Of a DNA stretch of 64,000 bases, positions 52,874 to 61,995 are shown piece by piece. The stretch covers positions 62,001 to 126,000 of the forward strand of contig NZ_JBHUPT010000029.1 in assembly GCF_049056525.1 (NCBI RefSeq), given 5' to 3'. The stretch is from Leisingera coralii (GTDB taxonomy: Bacteria; Pseudomonadota; Alphaproteobacteria; Rhodobacterales; Rhodobacteraceae). A program made the position numbers and the translations under genes. The notes beneath the pieces were generated by a model. The model saw nothing but the letters and a program-made list of their open reading frames with translations. It made no database searches and was not told the origin of the DNA. Numbering within the stretch: the stretch's first letter is position 1; the number at the start of each line of letters is the position of its first letter.

Positions 52874-52978
52874 ATGCTTTTCCTGCCCGACCAGAGCCGG
52901 CTCTCCAACAGTGCCCTGAACTCCGGCGGCGCTGGAAGACAGCTTGATGCCCCTGCGCCTGATCCTGTCCTCTTATGA
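52874..52978 (+). CDS. Small upstream ORF coupled to the epimerase gene
   Basis: A 34-residue frame, MLFLPDQSRLSNSALNSG in part, begins at ATG 52874 with a strong ribosome site (GAGGAGATCCGCA). Its TGA overlaps the ATG of the next gene (ATGA), which has no ribosome site of its own. It therefore looks like a coupling peptide that lets ribosomes re-initiate on the epimerase gene. No family is recognised. Confidence 0.5.
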   Translation: MLFLPDQSRLSNSALNSGGAGRQLDAPAPDPVLL

Positions 52979-53856
52979 GAATTGCGGTCACAGGCCATTC
53001 TGGTTTCATCGGCGCAGCAGCAATCAGTCATGCGGAACGGCGCGGGCATCAGCTGGTGCGGGTGCTGCGCCCCGGAGCCCGCAAGATCACGCCAGCGGAC
53101 AGGCACGCCGATCTCGCCGATACAGCCTCGCTGTTCGAAATCGCATCGAGTGTCGACGCAGTACTGCATTGTGCGGCAAGCGAAGATCCGGCTGCCAGAA
53201 ACCTCTCTAAGGACGCTTTGCATGCCCTGCTCAACGGCCTGCCCCCGGGCGGGCGCTTTGTCATGCAGGGTGGAAGCGCGGTGTTCGGCGACACCGGACC
53301 TGAGCCTGTCAAAGAGCCTGAATTCCGCCCGCCGCCAGCCCTGGCAAGCCGCGCTTGGCTCGAGCAGCAAGTATTGCAAGCGAAACGGCACGACGTCCGC
53401 TCACACATCGTTTATGGATCTTTGATCTACGGCGGTGCGCGCGCGGCAATCCCCGAAGCTATGATCCGTGCCGCCTTGAACACGGGCGCTGCGGTTTATT
53501 TCGGCGACGGTGATCAAGTCTGGTCAACGGCGCATGTGGACGACTTCGGCAGGCTTCTTGTCGATGCGCTTGAATGCGACACCCACAGGAGCTGCAAGTT
53601 GTTTGCAGCCGGGCATGCGATCCTGATCAGGCAAGTGTCGGCCATCCTGTCCTGTGTACTCGGCGTTCCTTCGCGGCCGGTTGCCAATAGCCAGGAAGCC
53701 GATGCTTTCGGAACCTTCTCTGAACTGCTACAAATCAACCAGCACTTCTGCTCTGAAAGTGAACGCGCGCGCTTCGGCTGGAGGCCTGATTATTCAGATG
53801 ACGCGGAACTGCTGATACGTGAGCTGGCCTTCCATGCGGCCCACTTCGCGCTTTAG
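52975..53856 (+). CDS. NAD(P)-dependent epimerase/reductase (extended SDR)
   Basis: A 293-residue protein with the nucleotide loop IAVTGHSGFIGAAAI at the N-terminus, an ATY-type region VLHCAASED and a C-terminal substrate part. The catalytic YxxxK of SDRs is not clear: near residue 140 the sequence reads AWLEQQVLQAK. It may be a reductase or only a binding protein. It has no own ribosome site and depends on the overlapping 34-residue frame. Confidence 0.82.
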   Translation: MRIAVTGHSGFIGAAAISHAERRGHQLVRVLRPGARKITPADRHADLADTASLFEIASSVDAVLHCAASEDPAARNLSKDALHALLNGLPPGGRFVMQGGSAVFGDTGPEPVKEPEFRPPPALASRAWLEQQVLQAKRHDVRSHIVYGSLIYGGARAAIPEAMIRAALNTGAAVYFGDGDQVWSTAHVDDFGRLLVDALECDTHRSCKLFAAGHAILIRQVSAILSCVLGVPSRPVANSQEADAFGTFSELLQINQHFCSESERARFGWRPDYSDDAELLIRELAFHAAHFAL

Positions 53857-53969
53857 CGATGGGCACCCAAATCTCAATCGGCGGCCCAGAAAGACGGCCT
53901 CTCTGGATCAGTCGCTGTAGCGGACAATCTGCTGATTACCGGCACGCTAGCGGTAGCGGGGAGGAATCA

Positions 53970-54866
53970 ATGAACAAAGAGGTGAGCTTCGAGAATTTTG
54001 CCGACTATTTCACGAGGGGCGCCTGGTCCAAATACGTGACCCGTCTTTATCCCGGGCACGACAAGGTACACACACTTGTTACGCAGCAGCAGCCTGCTGG
54101 TTCGTTTCCTGACCCCGGCTTCGACGAGTTTTGCATACAACTCGTCACCCACGGCACACCAAACTGCAAAGTTGCTTTCGGGGGAGAGGCGTTTCACCTG
54201 AGGGCTACACCGGGCGTGCTCGTTGTGGCGCCCCCGAATGTTGACGCCGAGTATGAAATCGACGCTTCACACGGGCTGGCAACTCTAACGGTTCACAAGG
54301 ATCTGCTGCACCGTTTCAAGGATCAATGCGACCAGGAACTGCCGGCCGATTTCGGCCAGTTGCACAGCCAATCGTTTTTCGACCCAATCGTGGAAACCCT
54401 TATCTTGCGCATGCTTGAGCACGCGCAGATGGAGCATCCTGTCAGCGATCTCTTCCTTGACGATGCGACGAACATGATTTTGACCAGCCTTTTCCACCGG
54501 AGAGGCGCGATCAATTCATCTGAAAGCCCGGTCAACCCGTTGACCAGCATTGAAGTCCAGAAAGTCGCGCAGCTTGTGGATGACCGGCTTGAGGAGAACC
54601 TCACCATTGCAAGTCTCGCCAGCATAACGTCCCTTTCTGACTTTCACTTTGCCCGCGCCTTCAAAGCGGCCACTGGTCAAAGCCCGCACCAGTTTGTTTT
54701 GAGCCGCCGGATCACGCGTGCCAAGGATTTGCTCGAAAACAGCCGCCTGCCCTTGGCGCAAGTCGCCGTCTCAGTTGGCTTCTCCTCACAAAGCCATATG
54801 ACAGACGTTTTCCGCAAAAAGGTCGGAACAACACCCGGTCAGCTGCGGCGCGAGTTGCAGAACTGA
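53970..54866 (+). CDS. AraC-family transcriptional regulator
   Basis: A 298-residue regulator. The N-terminal half is a cupin-like sensory domain (about residues 20-150); the C-terminus has NLTIASLASITSLSDFHFARAFKA (pattern) and LAQVAVSVGFSSQSHMTDVFRK, the two helix-turn-helix motifs. ATG 53970 has GGGGAGGAAT upstream. It lies in the same direction as the flanking genes, upstream of an isochorismatase-fold gene it may control. Confidence 0.9.
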   Translation: MNKEVSFENFADYFTRGAWSKYVTRLYPGHDKVHTLVTQQQPAGSFPDPGFDEFCIQLVTHGTPNCKVAFGGEAFHLRATPGVLVVAPPNVDAEYEIDASHGLATLTVHKDLLHRFKDQCDQELPADFGQLHSQSFFDPIVETLILRMLEHAQMEHPVSDLFLDDATNMILTSLFHRRGAINSSESPVNPLTSIEVQKVAQLVDDRLEENLTIASLASITSLSDFHFARAFKAATGQSPHQFVLSRRITRAKDLLENSRLPLAQVAVSVGFSSQSHMTDVFRKKVGTTPGQLRRELQN

Positions 54867-55054
54867 ATTAACGCGTCAGCCGCAAGAATTCAGAACGTCT
54901 TCCGCTGGCCGGAATATTTACCGCGCCAAAGGTGCTTTTCTTTCCCAGAGGCTAGCAGCCGGTGCTGCCCTCCAGAGTTCCCGGTTTACCTCGTTTGGCA
55001 ATCCTGGCACCGGCCGGCCTCAGCAGAGCACAATTGATAGAAGGCCTCCGACAA

Positions 55055-55651
55055 ATGAAGAACCTGTTCACCGTGGCCAACGCCGCGATGCTTCTGATTG
55101 ACCACCAGGATGGCACAGTCAAACTGGCCCGCAATATCGGCTACAATCATCTCCTTGCGAACACCCGCGCCCTCGCCCGCACCGCCGCCGAGAATGGCAT
55201 GCCTTTGGTTCTGACCAGCAGCCAGGAAGACAATTTTCAGGGGCCGCTTTTCAAGGATCTCGAAGAGATCGCTCCCGAAGCCTATGCCAATCGTGTCAAG
55301 CGGCCCGGTGTGGTCGATTCCTGGACTTATCAGCCCTTCAAGGATGCAGTTGAGGCCACCGGCCGGAAGAAACTCGTGATTGCCGGTCTGACAAACGACG
55401 TCTGCACCGTCTTTCCGGCGATCAGCGCGGTCGAGGATGGCTACGAAGTCCAAGTCGTGGTCGATGCAGGCGGTTCGCCAACACAAGAGGCCGACGACAT
55501 AGCCGTCGAACGAATGCGGCGGGCAGGCGTAGGGATTACCTCTACCAACCAGGTGATGGCCGAGCTTGCTACCGACTGGGCTTCTGATACCGGCCAGAAA
55601 ATCCAGACCATCATGTACGAGGAAATCCTGAAGCCTCTCGTCGAGGGGTGA
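55055..55651 (+). CDS. Isochorismatase-fold hydrolase (YcaC-like)
   Basis: A 198-residue cysteine hydrolase with the aspartate in LLIDHQDG (about residue 16), VKRPGVVDSW with the basic residue near 83, and the cysteine in GLTNDVCTVF (about 117). It is a paralogue of the proteins at 31003 and 58336. ATG 55055 fits the family start; a longer frame from 54962 is open. Next gene follows after six bases. Confidence 0.9.
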   Translation: MKNLFTVANAAMLLIDHQDGTVKLARNIGYNHLLANTRALARTAAENGMPLVLTSSQEDNFQGPLFKDLEEIAPEAYANRVKRPGVVDSWTYQPFKDAVEATGRKKLVIAGLTNDVCTVFPAISAVEDGYEVQVVVDAGGSPTQEADDIAVERMRRAGVGITSTNQVMAELATDWASDTGQKIQTIMYEEILKPLVEG

Positions 55652-55657
55652 GTATCA

Positions 55658-56158
55658 ATGCCCGCGCACCCCACCCCGGATCAGATGCTCACCATGACAA
55701 CCGCATTTTACGAAACTGCGGTGTCAGACGATCTGATCGGCGAGATGTTTTCCAAAGCAGCCTCCGATCACGCAGAGCATCTGGCTTCCTGGCTTTCGGT
55801 CATCTTCTGCGGGACGCAGGATTACCTGCAGGAACGCGGCGATCTCAGCTTTGTCATGTACAAGCACATGGGATTGAAAATTTCTGAGGCTCAACGCGCT
55901 AGATGGGCCCGCCTGATGATGGAAGCCGCTGGAGAGGTGTTTTCTGACGAGGCTTTCCTTCGCAAATATTCGCGGTTTGTCCACTCCGTCACACATAGCG
56001 TGCAGGAGGTCTCAAGCCTCGAGCCGGATGAATTAAGAAGAATAATCGGGCTCTCCGCGGGCCAGGAAATGAACCCAAGGGCTCAAGGGCGGCATCTGCC
56101 CAGGGGCGGCCCAAGAACCCATCGTAATCAAACCCATCGCCAAAGGAGGAAGCCGTAA
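55658..56158 (+). CDS. Truncated haemoglobin
   Basis: A 166-residue globin of the truncated type: FYETAVSDDLIGEMF at the N-terminus, proximal histidine in MYKHMGLKI (about residue 70), and RWARLMMEAAGEVF as helix G. Such proteins bind O2 or NO. The last 35 residues (RGGPRTHRNQTHRQRRKP at the end) form a basic, histidine-rich tail not expected in the family, perhaps from loss of an earlier stop. Its TAA shares its last base with the wrbA ATG. Confidence 0.8.
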   Translation: MPAHPTPDQMLTMTTAFYETAVSDDLIGEMFSKAASDHAEHLASWLSVIFCGTQDYLQERGDLSFVMYKHMGLKISEAQRARWARLMMEAAGEVFSDEAFLRKYSRFVHSVTHSVQEVSSLEPDELRRIIGLSAGQEMNPRAQGRHLPRGGPRTHRNQTHRQRRKP

Positions 56159-56757
56159 TGACTAAAGTGCTGGTGCTATATTATTCAAGCTACGGGCATA
56201 TCGAAACCATGGCCAAGGCCGTTGCGGAAGGCGCGGCCAGCGAAGGCGTGGAAGTGGTGGTGAAACGGGTCCCGGAAACTGCCCCTAAAGAGGTAGCGGA
56301 AGCGGCGCATTTCAAGCTCGACCAGGACGCCCCGTTCGCAGATGTCGAAGAGCTCGCCGGCTACGACGCAATAGTTGTGGGCGTCGGCACGCGATACGGG
56401 CGGATGGCAAGCCAGATGGCCGCATTCTGGGATCGCACCGGCGGCCTGTGGGCCCAGGGTAAACTCGTCGGCAAGGTTGGCGCAGCCTTCACATCCAGCG
56501 CGACGCAGCACGGCGGCCAGGAGACGACGCAATTCTCGATCCTGACCAACCTGCTGCACATGGGGATGACCATCGTCGGCCTGGACTATGGCTTTGGCGC
56601 CCAGATGAACAACGACGAGATTTCCGGCGGATCACCCTATGGCGCTTCGACGATCGCGGGCGGGGACGGCAGCCGTCAGCCTACCGGCACTGACCTGGAC
56701 GGTGCGCGGTATCTTGGCGCGAAGGTCGCGCGCATCGCTGAGAAGCTGGCCACGTAA
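56158..56757 (+). CDS. wrbA: NAD(P)H:quinone oxidoreductase
   Basis: A 199-residue flavodoxin-fold enzyme that reduces quinones by two electrons with FMN. FMN loop LVLYYSSYGHIETMAKAV (residues 4-21), VVGVGTRYGRMASQMAAFWDRTGG and ATQHGGQETT are the WrbA marks. Ribosome site AAAGGAGG precedes ATG 56158, which overlaps the globin stop by one base. The pairing of a globin and WrbA suggests joint protection against oxidative or nitrosative stress. Confidence 0.95.
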   Translation: MTKVLVLYYSSYGHIETMAKAVAEGAASEGVEVVVKRVPETAPKEVAEAAHFKLDQDAPFADVEELAGYDAIVVGVGTRYGRMASQMAAFWDRTGGLWAQGKLVGKVGAAFTSSATQHGGQETTQFSILTNLLHMGMTIVGLDYGFGAQMNNDEISGGSPYGASTIAGGDGSRQPTGTDLDGARYLGAKVARIAEKLAT

Positions 56758-56876
56758 CGGGCAGAGGCACACCATTTCCGACACCTGTGCAATTGGATGT
56801 GAAACCACTGCGGTAAGGGATCTTGCGTCCGGCATCCGTAAAGGAGGAGACACCCCTGCAAACTGAAGTCCCGCAA

Positions 56877-57761
56877 TCAGACTGCGTCACTTTGGACAAG
56901 ATCGGCCAGCAACAGTGCCACGGCGGAACTCTCAAACAGTTGCCCGCTCCAAAGTGCCGATACCGGCAATTCGGTTTCAGGCACATCTTTGAGAACCGGT
57001 ACAAGGCGGCCGGCCTCGAGCTCAGGCTGGGCCAGGAATTTGGGCATTCGCGCGATGCCAAATCCGGCGACGCAGGCATCGAGGGTAGCGGGCATCGTTC
57101 CGGTTGCGATGCGCCAACGGGGCCTGACAACAGTTTCTCCGATGATCCAGCGATCGAACTGAGGCCGCGTCAGGATGGCATCATGGCCACTCAAGTCGCC
57201 GGCGCCGCGCGGGGTGCCGCGCGTCTTCAGGTACTCAGGCGCACAGTAAAACCCGATTCCGACGGCCCCGATACGGCGCTGTATGAGATCGCTGTCTTCA
57301 AGGTCGCCAATTCGAACCGCAACGTCCAGCCCGGCGGAAACAACGTTCAGCCTGTCGTCGGTCAGGACCAGGTCGATCCGCACATCCTGAAAGCGCCTCA
57401 GAAACGCGTGAAGGCGGGGGGCAAGCACAGCCTGCCCCCAGGCAGTCGGAGCAGAGATGCGGATCAGTCCCGCGGGCTGCGCGTGATCGGCAGAGAACTC
57501 CCGGTGTGCCGCCGCCGCCTCCGTGATCAGCGGGCGTATGCGTTCGAAGTAGCGCCGCCCGGTTTCCGTCGGCACCATGGACCGCGTCGAGCGGTTCAGG
57601 AGGCGTGTTCCCATTTCCGCCTCGAGCTGAGCGATCCTGCGGCTCACGGTGGCTTTAGGAATACCAAGCTTCCGCCCGGCAGCACTGAAGGATCCTTCTT
57701 CCACGACAGCCGTGAACAGCGCCATGTTTGCCAGACTCTGCGCAACCATTGTCTCATTCAT
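56877..57761 (-). CDS. LysR-family transcriptional regulator
   Basis: A regulator of about 294 residues with the LysR winged helix (EGSFSAAGRKLGIPKATVSRRI) and an effector domain starting LIRISAPTAWGQ, like the group that contains DsdC-type and aromatic-responsive members. ATG 57761 is favoured; a frame opens at 57779. It diverges from the DUF5519 gene at 57846, whose operon it likely controls. Confidence 0.9.
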   Translation of the reverse strand: MNETMVAQSLANMALFTAVVEEGSFSAAGRKLGIPKATVSRRIAQLEAEMGTRLLNRSTRSMVPTETGRRYFERIRPLITEAAAAHREFSADHAQPAGLIRISAPTAWGQAVLAPRLHAFLRRFQDVRIDLVLTDDRLNVVSAGLDVAVRIGDLEDSDLIQRRIGAVGIGFYCAPEYLKTRGTPRGAGDLSGHDAILTRPQFDRWIIGETVVRPRWRIATGTMPATLDACVAGFGIARMPKFLAQPELEAGRLVPVLKDVPETELPVSALWSGQLFESSAVALLLADLVQSDAV

Positions 57762-57845
57762 GGAACAATGCCCTCTCAAAATGACGATCTTTATTCCGCC
57801 AGCGATACACCCAAATCAATAGCATCGCAAAGGAAGGGAAATGAA

Positions 57846-58325
57846 ATGATCGACGGCACCCTCTTGGAACATGGTCTGGCAAAACGTAATGGACCGCGCC
57901 CGCTCACCACCAAAACCAACCCGCACAGCCAGCTTGACCAGCAGCCCCCGCAGCCGATGAGCCGGAAACTTGCCGAACGGATTTCTGCGCTGGACGGCGT
58001 GACCACCGGGCACAGCAACCGTGCGCCGCTTGGAACCCTGGGCTTCTTCCTGCCGGAGGGCAAGGGACCGTCCCGGGCGTTTATGCTTGGCCCGGAATTC
58101 GCCCACATCCACCCCGGTCCGGATCACAGTCTGCATATGACTTTGCCTGAATCCGTGCGCGCCGAGGCAATCGCCAAAGGATGGGCCGAACCGCACCCGC
58201 TGGCCGGTCAACCGACCGTTTCCAAGGACATCGTCCTCGTATTTGCACCCCGTGACGAGAGCGAACTCGACACGGTGACGCGCCTTGCAACCGCTTCCTG
58301 GGCGTACGCCCGGGGGATCAAATAG
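57846..58325 (+). CDS. DUF5519 (luciferase-domain) protein
   Basis: A 159-residue protein with the family blocks MLGPEFAHIHPGPDHSLHMTLP and WAEPHPLAG, and a C-terminal IVLVFAPRDESELDTVTRLA. The family is common next to oxidative or electrophile-stress genes but has no known activity. Ribosome site AGGAAGGGAAATGA precedes ATG 57846. It lies 10 bases before the isochorismatase-fold gene. Confidence 0.78.
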   Translation: MIDGTLLEHGLAKRNGPRPLTTKTNPHSQLDQQPPQPMSRKLAERISALDGVTTGHSNRAPLGTLGFFLPEGKGPSRAFMLGPEFAHIHPGPDHSLHMTLPESVRAEAIAKGWAEPHPLAGQPTVSKDIVLVFAPRDESELDTVTRLATASWAYARGIK

Positions 58326-58335
58326 GGAGGCTGAT

Positions 58336-58977
58336 ATGGCCGGCTACAATGACGAGCGAATTACCAGTGAAAATGCTGCCTTGCTGCTGATAGACCATCA
58401 GTCCGGCATTATGCAGCTCGTGCATGATTACACGCCCGCGGAGTTCCGGTCCAACGTGCTTGCACTGGCAAAGCTGGGGCGTGTTTTCGACCTGCCCGTG
58501 GTGCTGTCTTCAAGTTACGAGGCAGGCCCGAACGGCCCGATCATCCCCGAACTTCTCGAGATGTACCCCGACGCGCCTGTGATCCGCCGCCCCGGCCAGA
58601 TCAGCGCTTGGGATAACGAGGACTTTGTCGCTGCGGTGAAGGCCACCGGCAGGAAGAAGCTGATAATGGCCGGGGTGACGACCGATGTGTGCCTTGCCTT
58701 TCCGGCAATGCAGGCGGCGGCTGAGGGGTTCCAGGTCTACGCCGTCGTCGATGCGTCCGGCGCACATGATTATGCGACCCAGCAGATGGCTGTTCAGCGG
58801 CTTGCCGCGCACGGTGTCACAGCGGTCACCTGGCTCATGGTTGCCGCAGAGCTGCAGCGCGACTGGCGCAACCCCACGGCTGAACGCACCGGCGCAGTGT
58901 TCCATGAACACTTGCTGAACTACGGAATGCTGATCGACAACTTCAACTACAAACAAAGCCATCTGGAAGGTGAATGA
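58336..58977 (+). CDS. YcaC-family isochorismatase-fold hydrolase
   Basis: A 213-residue cysteine hydrolase, very close to E. coli/Pseudomonas YcaC in its key segments: LLLIDHQSGIMQLV with Asp20, VIRRPGQISAWDNEDF with the arginine, and MAGVTTDVCLAF with Cys119. Ribosome site GGGAGG precedes ATG 58336. YcaC is of unknown substrate. It belongs to a LysR-controlled operon with the DUF5519 gene, and the MFS/HlyD efflux genes follow about 245 bases later. Confidence 0.92.
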   Translation: MAGYNDERITSENAALLLIDHQSGIMQLVHDYTPAEFRSNVLALAKLGRVFDLPVVLSSSYEAGPNGPIIPELLEMYPDAPVIRRPGQISAWDNEDFVAAVKATGRKKLIMAGVTTDVCLAFPAMQAAAEGFQVYAVVDASGAHDYATQQMAVQRLAAHGVTAVTWLMVAAELQRDWRNPTAERTGAVFHEHLLNYGMLIDNFNYKQSHLEGE

Positions 58978-59222
58978 GGGAGAGCGGCCTCCGTTGAAGG
59001 CGTTTGGCTGCACTGCCACGACCGCTCTCAAGTCCCGGAGAAAGGCGAGGAAGGTGTCGAAAGTACCGTGTCCCTGTTACAGTAGTTATGCTGAGGCAAT
59101 GCACGTTGTTTCAACAGGTGCTGCTGCCGCCACGCGGAGCCTTCTTCAGCCGGGTTGCGCACGGTTTCCAGCTGCCAGCAGATGGTCCGCATTGTTACCA
59201 AGCGAGAGGCAGGATCGGCACG

Positions 59223-60815
59223 ATGCAATCACCAGCTAGCCCAGCTCTCCCGCCTCTTGGCCTGCGTGTCCGCATGGTTGCTATTGCAGCGTTCGGCTGC
59301 ATAGCATCCACGCTCTCCTCTCAAATCGGTGCCTTGTCCATCGGAGACGTCGCCGGAGCAATGGGGATGCCCGCAAACTCAGCATCCTGGCTCCCAACGC
59401 TTTACCTGTCCGTGCAGGCTGTTTCGGTGCCGCTTGTACCCATCTCGGTGATTGCCTTCGGGCCGCGCGCCGTTCTTTTGACTGCCGCTCTTGCCATGAT
59501 TTTCGGATCGCTGGCTGAGCTCGCGGGCCAAGACATACTCCTGGTCGTTGTTGCGCGCGTCATTCAAGGGGCCGCAGCCGGGGTATTCCCCATCATGACA
59601 ATGCTGCTTGTCATGAGATCCTTTCCGCCAGGAAAGGGTCAGCGGGAAGGCCTCCTGGTGTTCGCGGCCTCCACAAGCATCGCCCTGGGAGTGGCGGCAA
59701 GCGCAGCAGGCTGGATGCTAACTGAATTCTCGTGGCAGGCGCCGGTGGCTTTTCAACTGATATGGGCGGGCTTGGCCTTCCTGGCTGTATGGTCTCTGTT
59801 CCCGGCGCAACCTGCAAACATCGCCGTTTTGCGCAATGCGGATTGGCGGGGTTATTTGCTTCTGAGCTTCGGCACCGCGTTGCTGGTTGCCGGGCTTTTG
59901 CAAGGGGAAAGGCTTTTCTGGTTCGAAAGCAGAGTGATCACGTCGCTCGTGGTTTCCGGTTCCGTTTTGCTTTCAGCAGGTGCGGTCTGGCTGCTGACCT
60001 CAGAAACTCCGTTTGTGCAGATCAGGCTTCTGGCTATCCCTACGTTCGGATGGTCGATCTTTATGGCAGTTGCCTTGCGCTTTGCTCTGCTGGTTGTGGC
60101 CTTCGTGGTCCCCCAGTACTTGTTCAGGCTGCAAGGCTACCGGCCCGAAAACCTTGCCGACATCACAATCTGGATCCTGCCCTTTCACCTCGTTGGGTTC
60201 CCGCTTGCCTATTTCATGGCCCGCATGCTGGACCCGCGCCTGGTTTTGTTCCTGGGCCTCTCTTTCTTTGCTTCCGCGGCCTTTGTGAATATTGAGCTGG
60301 ATCCGCTCTGGGCCGCAGAGCAGTTTCGCCTCTCGATGGCTTTCCTGGGCATCGGCCAGGCCTTTTTCGTCTATTCCCTTCTTGTGTTCGCAACCAATGG
60401 GCTGGGCCCGGCAGAAGGGCCGACCGCCGGCACATTGTTCAATCTGACCCGCATCGTGGGGCAGGCATTGGGAGTGGCGCTGCTGTCTACGTTCGTGACA
60501 GAACGCGAGAAATTCCATTCCAACCAGATCATTGACCACATCACCGCATTTTCCGGCAATGTCGAAGCCAGGCTGTCCCTGCTGACCCAGCAGTTCGCTT
60601 CGGCAAACCCGGATCCGGTGGCAAACGGCCTGCGTGCCAGCAGTACACTGAGCCGGCAAGTCGCTGACCAAGCCTATGTTCTAGGATACAGCGATGCTTT
60701 CTTTGTCCTGACAGCATTCCTTGCGGTTTCGGCATTCCTGGTTTGGATGCTGCCAGACATTCGTGTGCGGAAGGCGGAACCGCTCCCCCGCTCTGAAACC
60801 GTATCGCCAAGGTGA
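59223..60815 (+). CDS. MFS drug exporter, EmrB/DHA2 type
   Basis: A 530-residue protein with about fourteen helices of the DHA2 family (SASWLPTLYLSVQAVSVPLV; VVVARVIQGAAAGVFPIM). It exports hydrophobic compounds by proton antiport and partners with the HlyD-type protein encoded next. ATG 59223 is chosen as the first plausible start with a G-rich site; a frame to 59004 is open. Order is transporter first, then adaptor. Confidence 0.88.
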   Translation: MQSPASPALPPLGLRVRMVAIAAFGCIASTLSSQIGALSIGDVAGAMGMPANSASWLPTLYLSVQAVSVPLVPISVIAFGPRAVLLTAALAMIFGSLAELAGQDILLVVVARVIQGAAAGVFPIMTMLLVMRSFPPGKGQREGLLVFAASTSIALGVAASAAGWMLTEFSWQAPVAFQLIWAGLAFLAVWSLFPAQPANIAVLRNADWRGYLLLSFGTALLVAGLLQGERLFWFESRVITSLVVSGSVLLSAGAVWLLTSETPFVQIRLLAIPTFGWSIFMAVALRFALLVVAFVVPQYLFRLQGYRPENLADITIWILPFHLVGFPLAYFMARMLDPRLVLFLGLSFFASAAFVNIELDPLWAAEQFRLSMAFLGIGQAFFVYSLLVFATNGLGPAEGPTAGTLFNLTRIVGQALGVALLSTFVTEREKFHSNQIIDHITAFSGNVEARLSLLTQQFASANPDPVANGLRASSTLSRQVADQAYVLGYSDAFFVLTAFLAVSAFLVWMLPDIRVRKAEPLPRSETVSPR

Positions 60816-60828
60816 ATAGGAGTTAGCA

Positions 60829-61995
60829 ATGAGTGCAATAGGGCGTGTTTTTTCGGCAATCGGGATCTTCGTTGTCATTGGCGGATCCGCATTTGGCGCC
60901 CTGCGGTACTGGAACAGCAAAAGCGCGTTCGTCACCACGGAGAATGCTTACGTCAAAGGCGAGATTACGTCGATTGCTGCACGGGTGCCCGGATATGTCG
61001 TCGAGATTTTCGTGGACGACAATCAGAAGGTCACGGCGAAGCAGCCGCTTTTCCGGGTGGATCCCAGAGATTTCCGGGCCGCCCTTGCAGAAGCTGAGGC
61101 CGCGATTGCCATACGCCAGGCCGCTCTGGTCAATCTCGATGCCCGCCGGGTTCTGCAGAACGCACGGGTCCTGGCCGCGCGCTCCAGTCTGGCCGCAAGC
61201 AAAGCCCAGGCCGACTTCGCCAGCGCAGAGTATCAACGCGCCGAACGGCTCTTTGACACTGGCTCAGGCACCGAACGGCGGCTGGAGGATGCGCAGGCTG
61301 CGGAAATCGTGGCGCAGGCCGAGTTCGAGGTATCTGAGGCCGCACTTGGCCTCGAGACAGCCCAGATGGCGGTTCTGGACGCCGAAGAGGTCTCTCTGCA
61401 GGCCGAACTCACCGCCGCCAACGCAGCGCGCGACAAAGCCAGAATTGCACTGGAAGACACGCAAGTATGGGCGCCGGCCGATGGAACGATTTCCAGCCGC
61501 CGGACAAGGATCGGTGAGTTCGTTCCAGCCGGGGTCCGGACAATGGCACTGGTCCCCGACCATGCTCTATGGGTTGAAGCAAACATCCGCGAAACCCGTC
61601 TTTCCCGGCTCGCTCCGGGCGATCGCGCAGAAGTGTATGTCGACTTGCTCAATGATGCTGTTCTCTGCGCCACAGTTGAGAGCATTGCACCTGCTGCCGG
61701 CAGCGAGTTCGCCCTGATACCCCCTGACAATGCCACGGGCAACTTTACGAAGATTGTGCGGAGGTTTGCCGTACGCCTCCGGTTCGACCAGGACGCGCCA
61801 TTGCTTGACCGTATCAAACCAGGAATGTCCGTCGAACCGCGTATCGCAATTGGCTCACATTCAACCGGTTCACCGCAAAGGGGGCTTCTCCACGTGCTGC
61901 AAAAGCCATTTAAATGCAGTGCTGATGGCCCCGTCGAACCGCCTGCTCCCTTGCTGCGGGTACTCCCGCCCCATCCGGGATTGGAAGCAGATTAA
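60829..61995 (+). CDS. HlyD/EmrA-type membrane fusion protein
   Basis: A 388-residue adaptor: one N-terminal membrane helix (IGRVFSAIGIFVVIGGSAFG), ENAYVKGEITSIAARVPGYV as the first lipoyl half, a coiled coil rich in Ala, Glu and Arg (about residues 85-210), and APADGTISSRRTRIGEFVPAG as the second half. It links the EmrB-like exporter to an outer-membrane channel. It follows the MFS gene after 13 bases. Confidence 0.92.
   Translation: MSAIGRVFSAIGIFVVIGGSAFGALRYWNSKSAFVTTENAYVKGEITSIAARVPGYVVEIFVDDNQKVTAKQPLFRVDPRDFRAALAEAEAAIAIRQAALVNLDARRVLQNARVLAARSSLAASKAQADFASAEYQRAERLFDTGSGTERRLEDAQAAEIVAQAEFEVSEAALGLETAQMAVLDAEEVSLQAELTAANAARDKARIALEDTQVWAPADGTISSRRTRIGEFVPAGVRTMALVPDHALWVEANIRETRLSRLAPGDRAEVYVDLLNDAVLCATVESIAPAAGSEFALIPPDNATGNFTKIVRRFAVRLRFDQDAPLLDRIKPGMSVEPRIAIGSHSTGSPQRGLLHVLQKPFKCSADGPVEPPAPLLRVLPPHPGLEAD

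Noticed and set aside
56823..57845. N-terminal extension of the DUF5519 frame across the LysR gene
   Set aside because: This part is antisense to a clear LysR gene. The real start has its own ribosome site at 57846.
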